From: Slackia isoflavoniconvertens
Lineage (GTDB): Bacteria; Actinomycetota; Coriobacteriia; Coriobacteriales; Eggerthellaceae
Reading direction: 5' to 3'
Length of the DNA: 64,000 bases
NCBI RefSeq assembly: GCF_003725955.1
Contig: NZ_QIBZ01000005.1
Span: 1 to 64,000, forward strand
In this document: positions 22,665 through 32,170 of the stretch, piece by piece
How positions within the stretch are numbered: the stretch's first letter is position 1
How the letters are laid out: every line of letters begins with the position of its first letter
Made by a program: the position numbers and the translations under genes
Notes under the pieces: model-generated
Databases searched by the model: none
Seen by the model: the letters and a program-made list of their open reading frames with translations, nothing else
What the model was told of the DNA's origin: nothing

Positions 22665-25600
22665 ATGGTTTCACGCATCTACGTTGAGAAACGACCCGGC
22701 TTTGACGTCGAGGCGCGCCAGCTCGCGGGCGAGCTGCGCACGATTCTCGGTATCGACGGGCTTTCCCGCGTACGCTTGATCAATCGCTATGACGTTGAGG
22801 GCATTTCATCTGAACTATTCGACCAGTGCGTGCCTACGGTATTCAGCGAGCCGCAGGCCGATGTCGCAACGGCCGAATTGCCTGTTGAGGGCGCGACGAT
22901 CGCCGACGACGGAAGCGTGAGCGCTCCTGCGGGCGTGGCGGTGTTCGCGGTGGAATTCCTGCCTGGCCAGTTCGACCAGCGCGCCGATTCTGCAAGCGAA
23001 TGCGTGCAACTCATTAGCCAAGGCGAGCGTCCCGATGTGCGTTCCGCCAAGGTGTACGTGCTCGAGGGCGAGCTTTCCGCCGCCGATGTTGATGCCATCA
23101 AACATTACGTCATCAACCCGATTGAAGCCCGCGAGGCATCTCTTGCGCCGCGCGAGACTCTGCATATGCAGGTCGTGAACCCCGATCCCGTCGAAGTCAT
23201 TGACGGATTTATCGACCTCGACGAAGCGGGCTTGGAGGCGTTCCTTTCTGAGCGCGGCTTGGCGATGGATTTGGCCGATATCGCATTCTTCCAGAGCTAT
23301 TTCCAAAAAGAGGGCCGCAACCCCACCATTACCGAGGTGAAGGTTGTCGACACTTATTGGTCCGATCACTGCCGCCATACCACGTTCGGCACCGAGCTTA
23401 CCGATATCGCCATCGATGACGCCTGCGTGCAGGCCGCGTTTGACAAATACCTGGCTATGCGCGCCGAACTTGGCCGCGAGCATAAGCCGGTGTGCCTCAT
23501 GGACATGGGCACCATTGGCGCGAAGTACCTCAAGGCTAAGGGCATTATGAAGAATGTCGATGAGTCTGAGGAAATTAACGCCTGCACGGTGAAGGTGACC
23601 GTCGACGTGAATGGCAAAGACGAGGACTGGCTGTTCCTCTTCAAGAACGAAACCCATAACCATCCCACCGAGATCGAGCCGTTCGGCGGCGCGGCAACGT
23701 GCGTGGGCGGCGCGATTCGCGACCCCCTTTCGGGCCGCAGCTACGTGTACCAGGCCATGCGCGTGACCGGCGCGGCCGATCCCACGCGCCCGGTTTCCGA
23801 AACGCTGTCGGGCAAGCTTCCGCAGCGCAAGCTCGTGACCACCGCTGCCGCGGGCTATTCGAGCTATGGCAACCAAATTGGTCTTGCGACCGGCCAGGTT
23901 CATGAGCTCTATCATCCCGGTTATGTGGCCAAGCGCATGGAAGTCGGCGCCGTTGTGGGCGCGACTCCCGCAAACCACGTGCGTCGCGAGTGCCCGGCTC
24001 CTGGTGACAAGGTCGTGCTGCTTGGTGGCCGCACGGGCCGCGATGGCATTGGAGGTGCGACCGGCTCCTCGAAAACGCAGAATGTTGACAGCATCGAGAC
24101 CTCGGGCGCCGAGGTTCAGAAGGGCAACGCCCCCGTCGAGCGTAAGATTCAGCGCCTGTTCCGCCGTGGCGACGCGTGCCGCCTGATTAAGCGCTGCAAT
24201 GACTTCGGTGCTGGCGGCGTTTCCGTTTCCATCGGCGAGCTGTGCGACGGCTTGTCCATTGACTTGGATATGGTTCCCAAGAAATATGATGGTCTCGATG
24301 GCACTGAGCTGGCTATTTCTGAGAGCCAGGAGCGCATGTCGGTGGCTTTGGCTGCCGAGGACGTCGAGGAATTCATCGGCTATGCGCATGAGGAAAATCT
24401 CGAAGCCGTCGTGGTTGCCACGGTTACCGAAAGCCCGCGCTTGCTCATGACGTGGCGCGGCGATGCTATCGTCGATATTTCGCGCGAATTCTTGAATTCC
24501 AATGGCGCGCCGAAGCACCAGGCTGCCCATGTAGTGGCCGCCGAGCCCTACGCTCCGCATTGGGAGGGTGACACGGTTGCCGAGCGCATGAAGAGCCTCG
24601 TGACCGATTTGAACGTGTGCTCGAACAAGGGCTTGGGCGAGCGTTTCGACTCCACCATCGGTGCGGCCACGGTGCTCATGCCGTTCGGCGGCGAGCGCCA
24701 GCTCACGCCCGCGCAGGCTATGGTCGCGAAGTTCCCAGTCGATGGCGAAACGAACACCGCGAGCGCCATGGCGTGGGGCTTCAATCCCTTCATCATGGAG
24801 AAAGACCAGTTCAAGGGTGCGTATATCTCGGTCGTGGAAAGCGTTGCGCGCCTTGTTGCCGCAGGCTTCACGCGTGATGCCGCATATCTTTCCTTCCAGG
24901 AATACTTCGAGCGCCTGCGCGATGTTCCCGAGCGTTGGGGCAAGCCCATGGCGGCTGTGCTCGGTGCCTTGGAAGCGCAGATCGACCTGGGCATTGGCGC
25001 TATCGGCGGCAAAGATTCCATGTCGGGCTCTTTTGAGGAAGGTGACACCGAAATCAATGTGCCTCCGACGCTCATCTCGTTCGCGGTTTCTACCGGCAAG
25101 GTTGATCGCGTGACTTCTCCTGAGTTCAAGGGCGCAGGTCACAAGGTGGTTCGCATCGCTCCCAACGCGTACGATGCGGCCGACCTGGTTCCTGCGGCCG
25201 ATTCGCTCAACGCCACATTCGCGCTTGTCGAGAAGCTCATCGGCGACGGCTCGGTGTTCGCTGCGGCAACGCCTGGCTATGGTTGCTCCGCTGAGGCGCT
25301 CTTCAAAATGTGTCTGGGCAACAAGATCGGCGTGGTGCTTAATGACGTGCTTTCCGCCGATGAGCTGTTCAAGCTCGCTTACGGCAGCTTCTTCATCGAG
25401 CTTGCCGATGGCGTTGAGATTCCCGCAACCGATGGCGTGCTTATCGAGCATGTGGGCGAAACCAGTGAGGCATATGTCTTCGGCACGCTTGACGAGACGC
25501 TCGATATGGCTGAACTGCAGGAAGCTTGGGAGCACGGCATCGAAGGCGTATTCCCGTATCGCAGCGCCGCCGACGACGCTGCCGCCCATGCCAAGGTTGA

Positions 25601-26450
25601 AAAAGTGAGCTTCACTGAAGCCAAACCGCTTACGTTCGCTGGCTCTATCGCGCGCCCGCATGTCGTGATTCCCGTGTTCCCGGGCACGAACTGCGAATAC
25701 GACACCGCGCATGCCTTCGAGCGCGCTGGTGCCGAGGCCGAGGTGTTCGTGATTAACAACCTCACGCCCGCCAAGGTTGCCGAAAGCACGGCTGCGCTGG
25801 CCGAGGCTATTCGCCGCAGCCAGATTGTGATGCTGCCGGGCGGTTTCTCGGGCGGCGATGAACCCGATGGATCCGCGAAGTTCATCACGGCATTCTTCCG
25901 CGCGCCGCAGGTGACCGAAGCCGTGCGCGATTTGCTACAGAATCGTGACGGCCTTATGTTGGGCATTTGCAACGGCTTCCAAGCGCTCGTGAAGCTGGGC
26001 TTGGTGCCTTACGGCGACATCGTTGACGCGACCGCCGCAGCGCCGACGCTGACGTTCAACGAGATTGGCCGTCACCAGAGCGGGCTTGTGCGCACGCGCG
26101 TCGCCTCGAACCTTTCGCCGTGGCTTTCTCGCTGCGAAGTGGGCGACATTCACACGGTGGCGATTTCTCATGGCGAGGGCCGCTTTGTTGCAAGCGATGA
26201 AGTCATTGCCCAGATGAAGGCCGCCGGCCAAATCGCCACGCAGTACGTCGACGCCGCGGGCGAGCCGAGCATGGCGCTCGGTGCAAATCCGAATGGCTCG
26301 GTGCTCGCCATCGAGGGCATCACAAGCCCCGATGGCCGCATCTTCGGCAAGATGGGTCACTCTGAGCGCAGTGGCGCTGGCTTGTACAAGAATGTGCCGG
26401 GCGATAAGTATCAACCGCTCTTCGAGGGCGGCGTGAACTACTTCGCCTAG
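22665..26450 (+). CDS. purL: Phosphoribosylformylglycinamidine synthase, single-chain
   Basis: A 1261-residue enzyme of de novo purine synthesis: FGAR + glutamine + ATP gives FGAM. The order is a PurS-like N-terminus, two AIRS-related synthase halves (SDHCRHTTF; KNETHNHPTEIEPFGGA; GGKDSMSGSF), and a C-terminal glutaminase. The glutaminase has FPGTNCEYDTA, LPGGFSGGDEPDG and the nucleophile Cys1102 in LGICNGFQ, with the His/Glu of the triad near SHGEGRF. Many Gram-positives split this enzyme into PurS/Q/L, so the fused form is informative. ATG at 22665 follows GGAAGGGCGG. A terminator follows; no other pur genes adjoin. Confidence 0.96.
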   Translation: MVSRIYVEKRPGFDVEARQLAGELRTILGIDGLSRVRLINRYDVEGISSELFDQCVPTVFSEPQADVATAELPVEGATIADDGSVSAPAGVAVFAVEFLPGQFDQRADSASECVQLISQGERPDVRSAKVYVLEGELSAADVDAIKHYVINPIEAREASLAPRETLHMQVVNPDPVEVIDGFIDLDEAGLEAFLSERGLAMDLADIAFFQSYFQKEGRNPTITEVKVVDTYWSDHCRHTTFGTELTDIAIDDACVQAAFDKYLAMRAELGREHKPVCLMDMGTIGAKYLKAKGIMKNVDESEEINACTVKVTVDVNGKDEDWLFLFKNETHNHPTEIEPFGGAATCVGGAIRDPLSGRSYVYQAMRVTGAADPTRPVSETLSGKLPQRKLVTTAAAGYSSYGNQIGLATGQVHELYHPGYVAKRMEVGAVVGATPANHVRRECPAPGDKVVLLGGRTGRDGIGGATGSSKTQNVDSIETSGAEVQKGNAPVERKIQRLFRRGDACRLIKRCNDFGAGGVSVSIGELCDGLSIDLDMVPKKYDGLDGTELAISESQERMSVALAAEDVEEFIGYAHEENLEAVVVATVTESPRLLMTWRGDAIVDISREFLNSNGAPKHQAAHVVAAEPYAPHWEGDTVAERMKSLVTDLNVCSNKGLGERFDSTIGAATVLMPFGGERQLTPAQAMVAKFPVDGETNTASAMAWGFNPFIMEKDQFKGAYISVVESVARLVAAGFTRDAAYLSFQEYFERLRDVPERWGKPMAAVLGALEAQIDLGIGAIGGKDSMSGSFEEGDTEINVPPTLISFAVSTGKVDRVTSPEFKGAGHKVVRIAPNAYDAADLVPAADSLNATFALVEKLIGDGSVFAAATPGYGCSAEALFKMCLGNKIGVVLNDVLSADELFKLAYGSFFIELADGVEIPATDGVLIEHVGETSEAYVFGTLDETLDMAELQEAWEHGIEGVFPYRSAADDAAAHAKVEKVSFTEAKPLTFAGSIARPHVVIPVFPGTNCEYDTAHAFERAGAEAEVFVINNLTPAKVAESTAALAEAIRRSQIVMLPGGFSGGDEPDGSAKFITAFFRAPQVTEAVRDLLQNRDGLMLGICNGFQALVKLGLVPYGDIVDATAAAPTLTFNEIGRHQSGLVRTRVASNLSPWLSRCEVGDIHTVAISHGEGRFVASDEVIAQMKAAGQIATQYVDAAGEPSMALGANPNGSVLAIEGITSPDGRIFGKMGHSERSGAGLYKNVPGDKYQPLFEGGVNYFA

Positions 26451-26476
26451 ACGAGGTAAGTCGCCTGAATACCATG

Positions 26477-26507
26477 CGGGCCGTTCCAGATGGAACGGCC
26501 CGTTTTC
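26477..26507 (+). terminator. Rho-independent terminator after purL
   Basis: CGGGCCGTTCCA-GA-TGGAACGGCCCGTTTT, a 12-bp perfect stem. Confidence 0.9.
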
Positions 26508-26620
26508 TATATTTAATCGGAATTCTGCTAAGCCCTTGCGGGTTGCGAAGTGGTATGCGCGGTTTTGCAGGAAGTTGGCGCGCATGGCCCTGGCGTGAGG
26601 ACGCTCGAAGTGTCGAGACG

Positions 26621-28558
26621 TTATTTGTCCAGAGATCTTTTTTGGTAAAGCCCGGCTTGTTCAAATCCGAGGCGTGCGTAGTAGCCTCGCGTGCCTATGG
26701 CACTAATGACATTGATGGTTCGGTATCCAGCTTCGACCGCAATCTCGCATGCGCGTTCGACGAGCGCCTTTCCGAGGCCTCGATGCTGCGCATTTTGCCC
26801 CTCGCCGTGAAGTTGGGCGACTTTTCCGTATACATGCACTTCGCGAATCATGGCTTGTCCAGCTTCGATAGGGAAGGCGCCTTCGGTTTCTTGCAACTTT
26901 TCGACCTCGTGCTGGCAGGGGAGCGAGAGGCGTAAAAAGCCAGCGATGCGATTTTCGGGCGTCACCCACTGCAGGAAATGCTCGTTTGTGTTTGAGGTTT
27001 CGTATTCGAAATCGACAAGCGATAGCTCGCCGATTTCCGTCTGCGCTCCCGCGAGTTCGCGATGATGAATCTCCTGGATTGGTGCGTCGTTTTGTGCGGC
27101 TAAGCGATCGGCTTCCGCTTCCACGACTTCGCGAAGGTTGACCTTCTTATTCCCGTCGACAATATCGCCCGATGAGAAATCGCGAATCATGCGTGAGATG
27201 CGCGTGTAAGGCGGGGTTGCGAGCACGTTGTCGGCAAGCACGCCCACGAGTTCGCGTTCGTTGTAGGGCCGCCACGTGCCGTCGGCATAGTGCGCCATGA
27301 GCCCCGTGCCATCGATGAGCGCGCAGGGGTACATTTTCACCTCGTCGGGCAAGAATCGCTTGTCGCTTACAAGCGTGCGGAAATCGGAGGCATCGCCGTC
27401 CGGCGTGGCCCCAAGCAGATTCGCCATGAAATGAGCGTGCGATTTGAAGCCGAAAAGGCGGCAGAGCGCGAATGCCTGCGCGATTTGTTCGGTCGAGGTA
27501 TGGCGCCTGTTCGCCTCGAGCACATGCTCGTCGAGGCTTTGCACGCCCATTTGGATTTTGGTGCAGCCGAGCGCGCGCATAAGGGTGAGCGACTCGCAAT
27601 TGATGGAGTCGGGGCGCGTTTCAATGACGAGGCCCACGTTGCGGTGCGCGGCATTCACGTTGCGCTCGTGTTCGCGGAAAACGTCGTCGAGCGTGGCGTT
27701 TTGCATGGTCGATACGTGTTGCCAAGCGTGATTTTCGCCGTAGAGTTCACGAATCGCCTGGGCGTGCGATTCTTTGCCTTCGTATACGCGTTGTTGAGCT
27801 TTTGCGCATGCCCGAGCAAGCGTTTCGGGGCTATGTGAAATGCCCGCCTCGTCGTAGAACGCGCGTCGTTCGGCTTCGTTTTGTAGGGCGAAGTCGAGCG
27901 ACGCCATGCATCGGCCGCCCGTATCGGCGGCTGCGCTGTCGTCGTTGCCATTGTCGTTTTTGTCGTCGCAGTCGTGCGCCGAGCCGTGCTCCTCTGCATC
28001 GTTGAGCGCACGGAACAGTTCGTGCACGAACCAGATGCGATAGCCTTCGGGGTAATCGTTCCATGTGCCGCCCAACACGATGAGCTCGATTTTGTCGGTT
28101 ACGTGCCCCATGCTCTCGAGCGCGCGAAGGCGCGATGACACCTGAAGGTAGGGGTCGAAGCAGTTGCGTTCTGCGCGCTGACATGCGGGTTCGTTGTGCA
28201 AATAGCTTTTCGGCATGCGCACGTCGTTGGGACAATAGATGCACGCGCCCGAGCAGAGCCATGGCTTGGTTATGACGGTAATGGTGGCGACGCCCGATGC
28301 GGTGCGGCGGGGTTTCATGCGCAATGTTTGAAGCAGGAGCGCGTCTTCGTTGGGCGAAATATTCCACGAGCTCCAGCGCTGCGGGTCGCTCTCGCGCACT
28401 TTCAGAAAAAACGGCAGGGCGCGTCGCTTTGAGATGTGTGACTTATTTTCGCGAATTCCCTGGTTGTGGGCACGTACGATATCTTCGAGCTCGTTTGCTG
28501 CGAGCGCGCGCTCAAGCTCGCGAATGCGAGCGAGTATGTCCAAAATGAAATCTTCCAT
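26621..28558 (-). CDS. Elp3-family radical-SAM/acetyltransferase (tRNA wobble-uridine modification)
   Basis: 645 residues. The radical-SAM domain has the cluster motif CSGACIYC (Cys102, 106, 109) after TITVITKPWLC, then KIELIVLGGTWNDYP and VIETRPDSI. The C-terminal GNAT domain binds acetyl-CoA (HRGLGKALVERACEIA) and ends with GYYARLGFEQ. Elp3 builds the carboxymethyl group on U34 of certain tRNAs; in eukaryotes it works in Elongator, in bacteria and archaea alone. Residues 191-217 form an unusual Asp/Asn-rich insertion. A -10-like TACAAT ends about 6 nt before the ATG and no ribosome site is present, so the message may be leaderless. A Trm9-like gene at 33795 may act on its product. Confidence 0.9.
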   Translation of the reverse strand: MEDFILDILARIRELERALAANELEDIVRAHNQGIRENKSHISKRRALPFFLKVRESDPQRWSSWNISPNEDALLLQTLRMKPRRTASGVATITVITKPWLCSGACIYCPNDVRMPKSYLHNEPACQRAERNCFDPYLQVSSRLRALESMGHVTDKIELIVLGGTWNDYPEGYRIWFVHELFRALNDAEEHGSAHDCDDKNDNGNDDSAAADTGGRCMASLDFALQNEAERRAFYDEAGISHSPETLARACAKAQQRVYEGKESHAQAIRELYGENHAWQHVSTMQNATLDDVFREHERNVNAAHRNVGLVIETRPDSINCESLTLMRALGCTKIQMGVQSLDEHVLEANRRHTSTEQIAQAFALCRLFGFKSHAHFMANLLGATPDGDASDFRTLVSDKRFLPDEVKMYPCALIDGTGLMAHYADGTWRPYNERELVGVLADNVLATPPYTRISRMIRDFSSGDIVDGNKKVNLREVVEAEADRLAAQNDAPIQEIHHRELAGAQTEIGELSLVDFEYETSNTNEHFLQWVTPENRIAGFLRLSLPCQHEVEKLQETEGAFPIEAGQAMIREVHVYGKVAQLHGEGQNAQHRGLGKALVERACEIAVEAGYRTINVISAIGTRGYYARLGFEQAGLYQKRSLDK

Positions 28559-28784
28559 ACGCGAATTGTAACGGAAGGTGCGATGCGATTCCGATTCACG
28601 CCGACGTCGCTTTCAAAAAGCCGCGATTTGCGCAGGTTTTTCAAATTGCCGCTCGGAGCTCATAAATGCTCAAGACTTGGAACTGAGATTCGCGTCTAAC
28701 TTTTCGCTCGCCTTGTGCTGGCGGCTCTAAAACCTGCGAAAATCGAGCATTTTGTTGCATCGAGCGGTTCCGATAGATGGGCGG

Positions 28785-29495
28785 CTACTCCCCTCGACCC
28801 CATGTCCAGCTTAACGGGTCGATTGGGGTGCGCCAGTCGCATGGGTCGGGCGCGGCAAATGTTCGTGTGCCGGCGATGATGAAGTCGATACCTTGGCGGA
28901 AGCGCTCGAGCTCGGTGTCGTTTGCAGAGATGCGCGACCAATCGCCGCCCATATTGGAATCGTCGCCCTGTTCCTCGAGTTCGAGTTGACGTTTCGCTGC
29001 GACATCGATGAAGCCGGTAAGGAACGAGCGCAGTACGCCATACATGACCTCATACACCTTGAGTGGCATGCCTTGATCGGCATGCAGGTAATAGACGCTT
29101 CGTTGATGCTGTTGCGGCGGGTTGAGCTGCGTTTGAAGCTGCATAATGCGAATGTTAGGGTGGCGAAGGTTTACCGTGAGAATCGATTCGCAAGTGCGAT
29201 GCAATGTGTCTTCCCAGAACTCTCCCGGAACGGGGGCATTGTCGTATTCGTCCATCATTTTCTGAATCACAAGAAAGAGAAGTTGTTGCTTGGATGGAAC
29301 GTAGGTGTAGATGCTCATGGTTCCCATGCCAAGATTATCGGCCAAGGCACGCATAGAAAACTTTCCGTAGCCGTGCTCGTCAATCATGCGAAATGCCGCA
29401 TCGACCACCTGCCCTTGCGAAAGTGATCGTTCCATGCCGGGCTTTGATTTGCTCGTACAATTCTTGGCTTGTTCGCTGGTGGTTTTCTCGGCCAT
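28785..29495 (-). CDS. TetR/AcrR family regulator, divergent from the flavoprotein-cytochrome operon
   Basis: 236 residues. The helix-turn-helix lies in LSQGQVVDAAFRMIDEHGYG and MRALADNLGMGTMSIYTYVP, followed by a TetR_C-like domain with a long helical pocket (QTQLNPPQQHQRSVYYLH). ATG at 29495 follows AAGGAGCG; an earlier in-frame ATG at 29555 lacks one. It is transcribed away from the flavoprotein gene, whose promoter carries two GTAC-centred palindromes. It is therefore the obvious candidate repressor of that operon, responding to the unknown substrate. Confidence 0.88.
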   Translation of the reverse strand: MAEKTTSEQAKNCTSKSKPGMERSLSQGQVVDAAFRMIDEHGYGKFSMRALADNLGMGTMSIYTYVPSKQQLLFLVIQKMMDEYDNAPVPGEFWEDTLHRTCESILTVNLRHPNIRIMQLQTQLNPPQQHQRSVYYLHADQGMPLKVYEVMYGVLRSFLTGFIDVAAKRQLELEEQGDDSNMGGDWSRISANDTELERFRQGIDFIIAGTRTFAAPDPCDWRTPIDPLSWTWGRGE

Positions 29496-29676
29496 AGACG
29501 CTCCTTGGATGGTGTAGAGGTCTTTGCTTCGCTCGCTTTTGATGGCGGGCTTCATTTTGATTGAATTCTAACGCGTTGTTATACGGCCAAGGAGCGATTG
29601 TCCTCATTCTTCCCATAAGTTGCGTTAATGCATTGTGCGCTCATCGAATCATTCGAAACGTCTTCAAACAGTAGTC

Positions 29677-29737
29677 TTGAAATACTCCGTACAGCGTACT
29701 AAGATACGTCTTGTCGTAAAGCCGTACTATGTACGGC
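29677..29737 (+). promoter_or_regulatory. Promoter with two operator-like palindromes ahead of the flavoprotein operon
   Basis: -35 TTGAAA (29677-29682), a 17-bp spacer and -10 TAAGAT (29700-29705). The spacer contains CCGTACAGCGTAC (29687-29699), and a perfect palindrome GCCGTAC-TAT-GTACGGC follows at 29721-29737. Both share the CGTAC-N3-GTAC pattern, so a dimeric repressor bound here would block initiation. The divergent TetR-type protein is the likely ligand. The remainder of 29496-29845 holds no gene. Confidence 0.8.
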
Positions 29738-29845
29738 CTTGTATTGAGAATTCGTCAAGGCCGTCGGCGTGCGCTTTGCATGCGAAGGAAGAGGCGTCGT
29801 TGCGGAATGGAGCCGCGTGACGCTGAGTTGATCAAGGGAGGAACA

Positions 29846-31594
29846 TTGGCAGAAGGGACTGAAGGGCTTTCCCGCCGCGGCTTTATGCGCGCGGCAGGCT
29901 TGAGCCTGATTGGCGCTGCGGCTGCTGGTGGGGCGTTGAGCCTTGCTGGTTGCTCGAGCGACAATGCCCAGGGCGGCGTGGCCGTTGAGAACAAGGGCGG
30001 TTGCGGCGATTTTAACGAGAGCTTGTATACCGATGCATTTCCGGTGAAAACCCGCAACGTGCCTGTGATCGATGTCGAGAGCGGCATCGTGCGTCAGGGC
30101 AACGTCGCATTCGAGATGCGCAATATCGCGGAAAACGAAATTGTGCGTACCGAGGAAACCGACGTATTGGTATGCGGCTGTGGTCTTACGGGATCGGTTG
30201 CTGCGCTAGCGGCGAGCGATGATGGCGAGACGCGCGTGCTTTGCATTGAAAAGATGTCGAAGGGCCGCGGTATGTTCGAGGGCATGGGCGTCGTTGGCGG
30301 CAGCGTAATGGAGGCGGCTGGCAATGAGGTTGACAAAGCCGAGATGATGGACCGCATGCGCCATGCTGCCTATTATCGCGTTCCCATTGACCCCATTAAA
30401 CTGTGGGCGGACCGTTCGGGCGAGGCTGCCGATTGGCTGCAGGAGAAGTTCGATGAGGGCGAAGCGGGCATCGTCGAGTTCTACAAAGCCAACAATCCGA
30501 ACGCGCATAATTTCGATGTCCCCCAGACGGAAATTGAATTCAAGTGCGACCAATGGAGCGAAACGACGACGAAAAATGCCGGTGGCGCTGGTATTTATAT
30601 TGTTGCCGACCTGGCAAATACGCTTGGCAAGCGTGAGAATGCCGATTTGCGCTACAACACGGCGGCTGTGCAGCTCGAACGAAACGATGAGGGTCGCGTG
30701 ACGGGCGCTATTTGCAAAGATGCAGATGGCTACTTCCGCGTGAACGCTTCGAAGGGCGTTGTGCTGGCGACGGGTGGTTTTGACGCGAACCCTGCCATGC
30801 TCAAGGCGTGGTGCCGCGCCGAAGACATTGCCGCATGCGCGAGCTGGTGCCCCAATGAGGGCACGACGGGCGATGGCCAGCTGATGGGATTGGCTGTAGG
30901 CGGTCAGATGGATCCGCTGCCCGCGGCCATTATGAATTTTGACTTCGGCAGCCCAGATTCGTTCTATGCGAGCAATCTGGGTATTACGGCGCTTGTCTCG
31001 CAGGGCATTATGATTAACGAGCAGGGCCGTCGATTCTGCAGCGAGGGCCTGCCGTTCCAGGCGCGATCCAACGCTATTACGGCCCAGGCTCACTACGGCA
31101 CGAAAACCTTCCGCGTGGCCTCCACTACGCAGCTCGGCAAAAACGCTGATGCCATTCTGGAGAAACTGCAGCCTTATATCGAAAAGGATTGGGCGCATGA
31201 GGCATCGAGCCTTGACGAGCTGGCTAAATGGATGGACGTGCCTGCAGCTACTTTGAAGGCTGAAGTTGCGCAGTTCAATACGTTTGTCGACAACAAGAAA
31301 GATGAGATGTTCAACCGTCCCATGGCGAAAGCCACCAAGGTCGAAGGCGAGAAGTATTACGCGATTAAGCACCAGTCGTCCATCTTGGCGACCGTGTCGG
31401 GCTTGGTCGTGGACTACCACTGCCGCGTGCTCGATTATGACAACGAGCCTATTGAGGGCTTGTATGCTGCGGGCGGTGCGTCGGGCGGCTTTTTCTCGGG
31501 TAACTATCCGCGCCATATTTTCGGCCCGTCGGTTGGCCGTTGCGTGACCTTTGGTTACGTTTCGGGCCAGACCGCTGCGCAGGGGGTGAACTAA
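29846..31594 (+). CDS. Tat-exported FAD-dependent reductase (fumarate reductase/flavocytochrome c type), lipoprotein
   Basis: 582 residues from a TTG at 29846 with the strong site AAGGGAGGAACA. The twin-arginine signal is SRRGFMRAAG (Arg10-Arg11); the hydrophobic region ends in LSLAGCSS, so Cys36 is probably lipidated. The FAD-binding fold starts at TDVLVCGCGLTGSVAALAAS and ends with GLYAAGGASGG and HIFGPSVGRCVTFGY, typical of FAD_binding_2 reductases such as fumarate, urocanate or Cgr2-type reductases. It is followed immediately by a multihaem cytochrome that should deliver electrons. The acceptor cannot be deduced; fumarate, an alkene-containing metabolite or a plant compound are possible. 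Confidence 0.9.
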   Translation: MAEGTEGLSRRGFMRAAGLSLIGAAAAGGALSLAGCSSDNAQGGVAVENKGGCGDFNESLYTDAFPVKTRNVPVIDVESGIVRQGNVAFEMRNIAENEIVRTEETDVLVCGCGLTGSVAALAASDDGETRVLCIEKMSKGRGMFEGMGVVGGSVMEAAGNEVDKAEMMDRMRHAAYYRVPIDPIKLWADRSGEAADWLQEKFDEGEAGIVEFYKANNPNAHNFDVPQTEIEFKCDQWSETTTKNAGGAGIYIVADLANTLGKRENADLRYNTAAVQLERNDEGRVTGAICKDADGYFRVNASKGVVLATGGFDANPAMLKAWCRAEDIAACASWCPNEGTTGDGQLMGLAVGGQMDPLPAAIMNFDFGSPDSFYASNLGITALVSQGIMINEQGRRFCSEGLPFQARSNAITAQAHYGTKTFRVASTTQLGKNADAILEKLQPYIEKDWAHEASSLDELAKWMDVPAATLKAEVAQFNTFVDNKKDEMFNRPMAKATKVEGEKYYAIKHQSSILATVSGLVVDYHCRVLDYDNEPIEGLYAAGGASGGFFSGNYPRHIFGPSVGRCVTFGYVSGQTAAQGVN

Positions 31595-32170
31595 ATGACT
31601 GAAGAAATGAAGGAGTCCGCCCAGGCTGAAACGGTGAAGGCGGAAAAAGTTGGCAAAAAACGTTGGCCGATCGTTGTGAGCGTTATTGTTGCCGTGCTTG
31701 TGGTTGCTGGCATTGGCGGTTTCGCGTGGCACAATACGCCGAGCTTCTGCGGCACGGTTTGCCACAGTTCCATGAGCGAGCATGTTGATAATTACTATGG
31801 CGCCGACGATACGAATGGAGCGGGCCTTGCCCATTGGCATGGCGTGAATGCGGGCACGACGTGCCTTGACTGTCATAAAGCCGACATTAACACGCAGGTT
31901 GCTGAGCTTGGAAGTCAGCTGTCGGGCGATACCGACAATCTGGGCTTGGCCGATCGCTATTATGTCGACAACGATACGTGTCTGTCGTGTCACGGCGATA
32001 GCTATGAGGCGCTTGCTGAGCAGACTGCCGATTTGAAGCCGTACAATCCGCACGATTCCCCTCATGGCCAGCTGAATTGCAATGAATGCCATAAGGGCCA
32101 TGCCCAGCAGGTTGATACCTGCGGCCAGTGCCACCCTAATGGCGGCCAGACGATGCGTGGAACGAATTAG
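31595..32170 (+). CDS. Membrane-anchored multihaem cytochrome c (NapC/NrfH-like)
   Basis: 191 residues: a single N-terminal membrane anchor (about 24-46) and five haem-type motifs. Four are standard CxxCH (CLDCH at 90, CLSCH at 129, CNECH at 162, CGQCH at 176); the first is CGTVCH (52-57), with three residues between the cysteines. This small cytochrome should take electrons from menaquinol and pass them to the flavoprotein encoded just upstream (TAA and ATG are adjacent), as in Cgr1/Cgr2-type reductase pairs. It lies outside the membrane, facing the same side as the Tat-exported partner. A terminator follows about 130 nt later. Confidence 0.92.
   Translation: MTEEMKESAQAETVKAEKVGKKRWPIVVSVIVAVLVVAGIGGFAWHNTPSFCGTVCHSSMSEHVDNYYGADDTNGAGLAHWHGVNAGTTCLDCHKADINTQVAELGSQLSGDTDNLGLADRYYVDNDTCLSCHGDSYEALAEQTADLKPYNPHDSPHGQLNCNECHKGHAQQVDTCGQCHPNGGQTMRGTN

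Noticed and set aside
22815-25712. 965-codon minus-strand frame inside purL
   Set aside because: Antisense to a well-conserved purine enzyme; His/Arg/Ala-rich composition is an artefact of codon bias.
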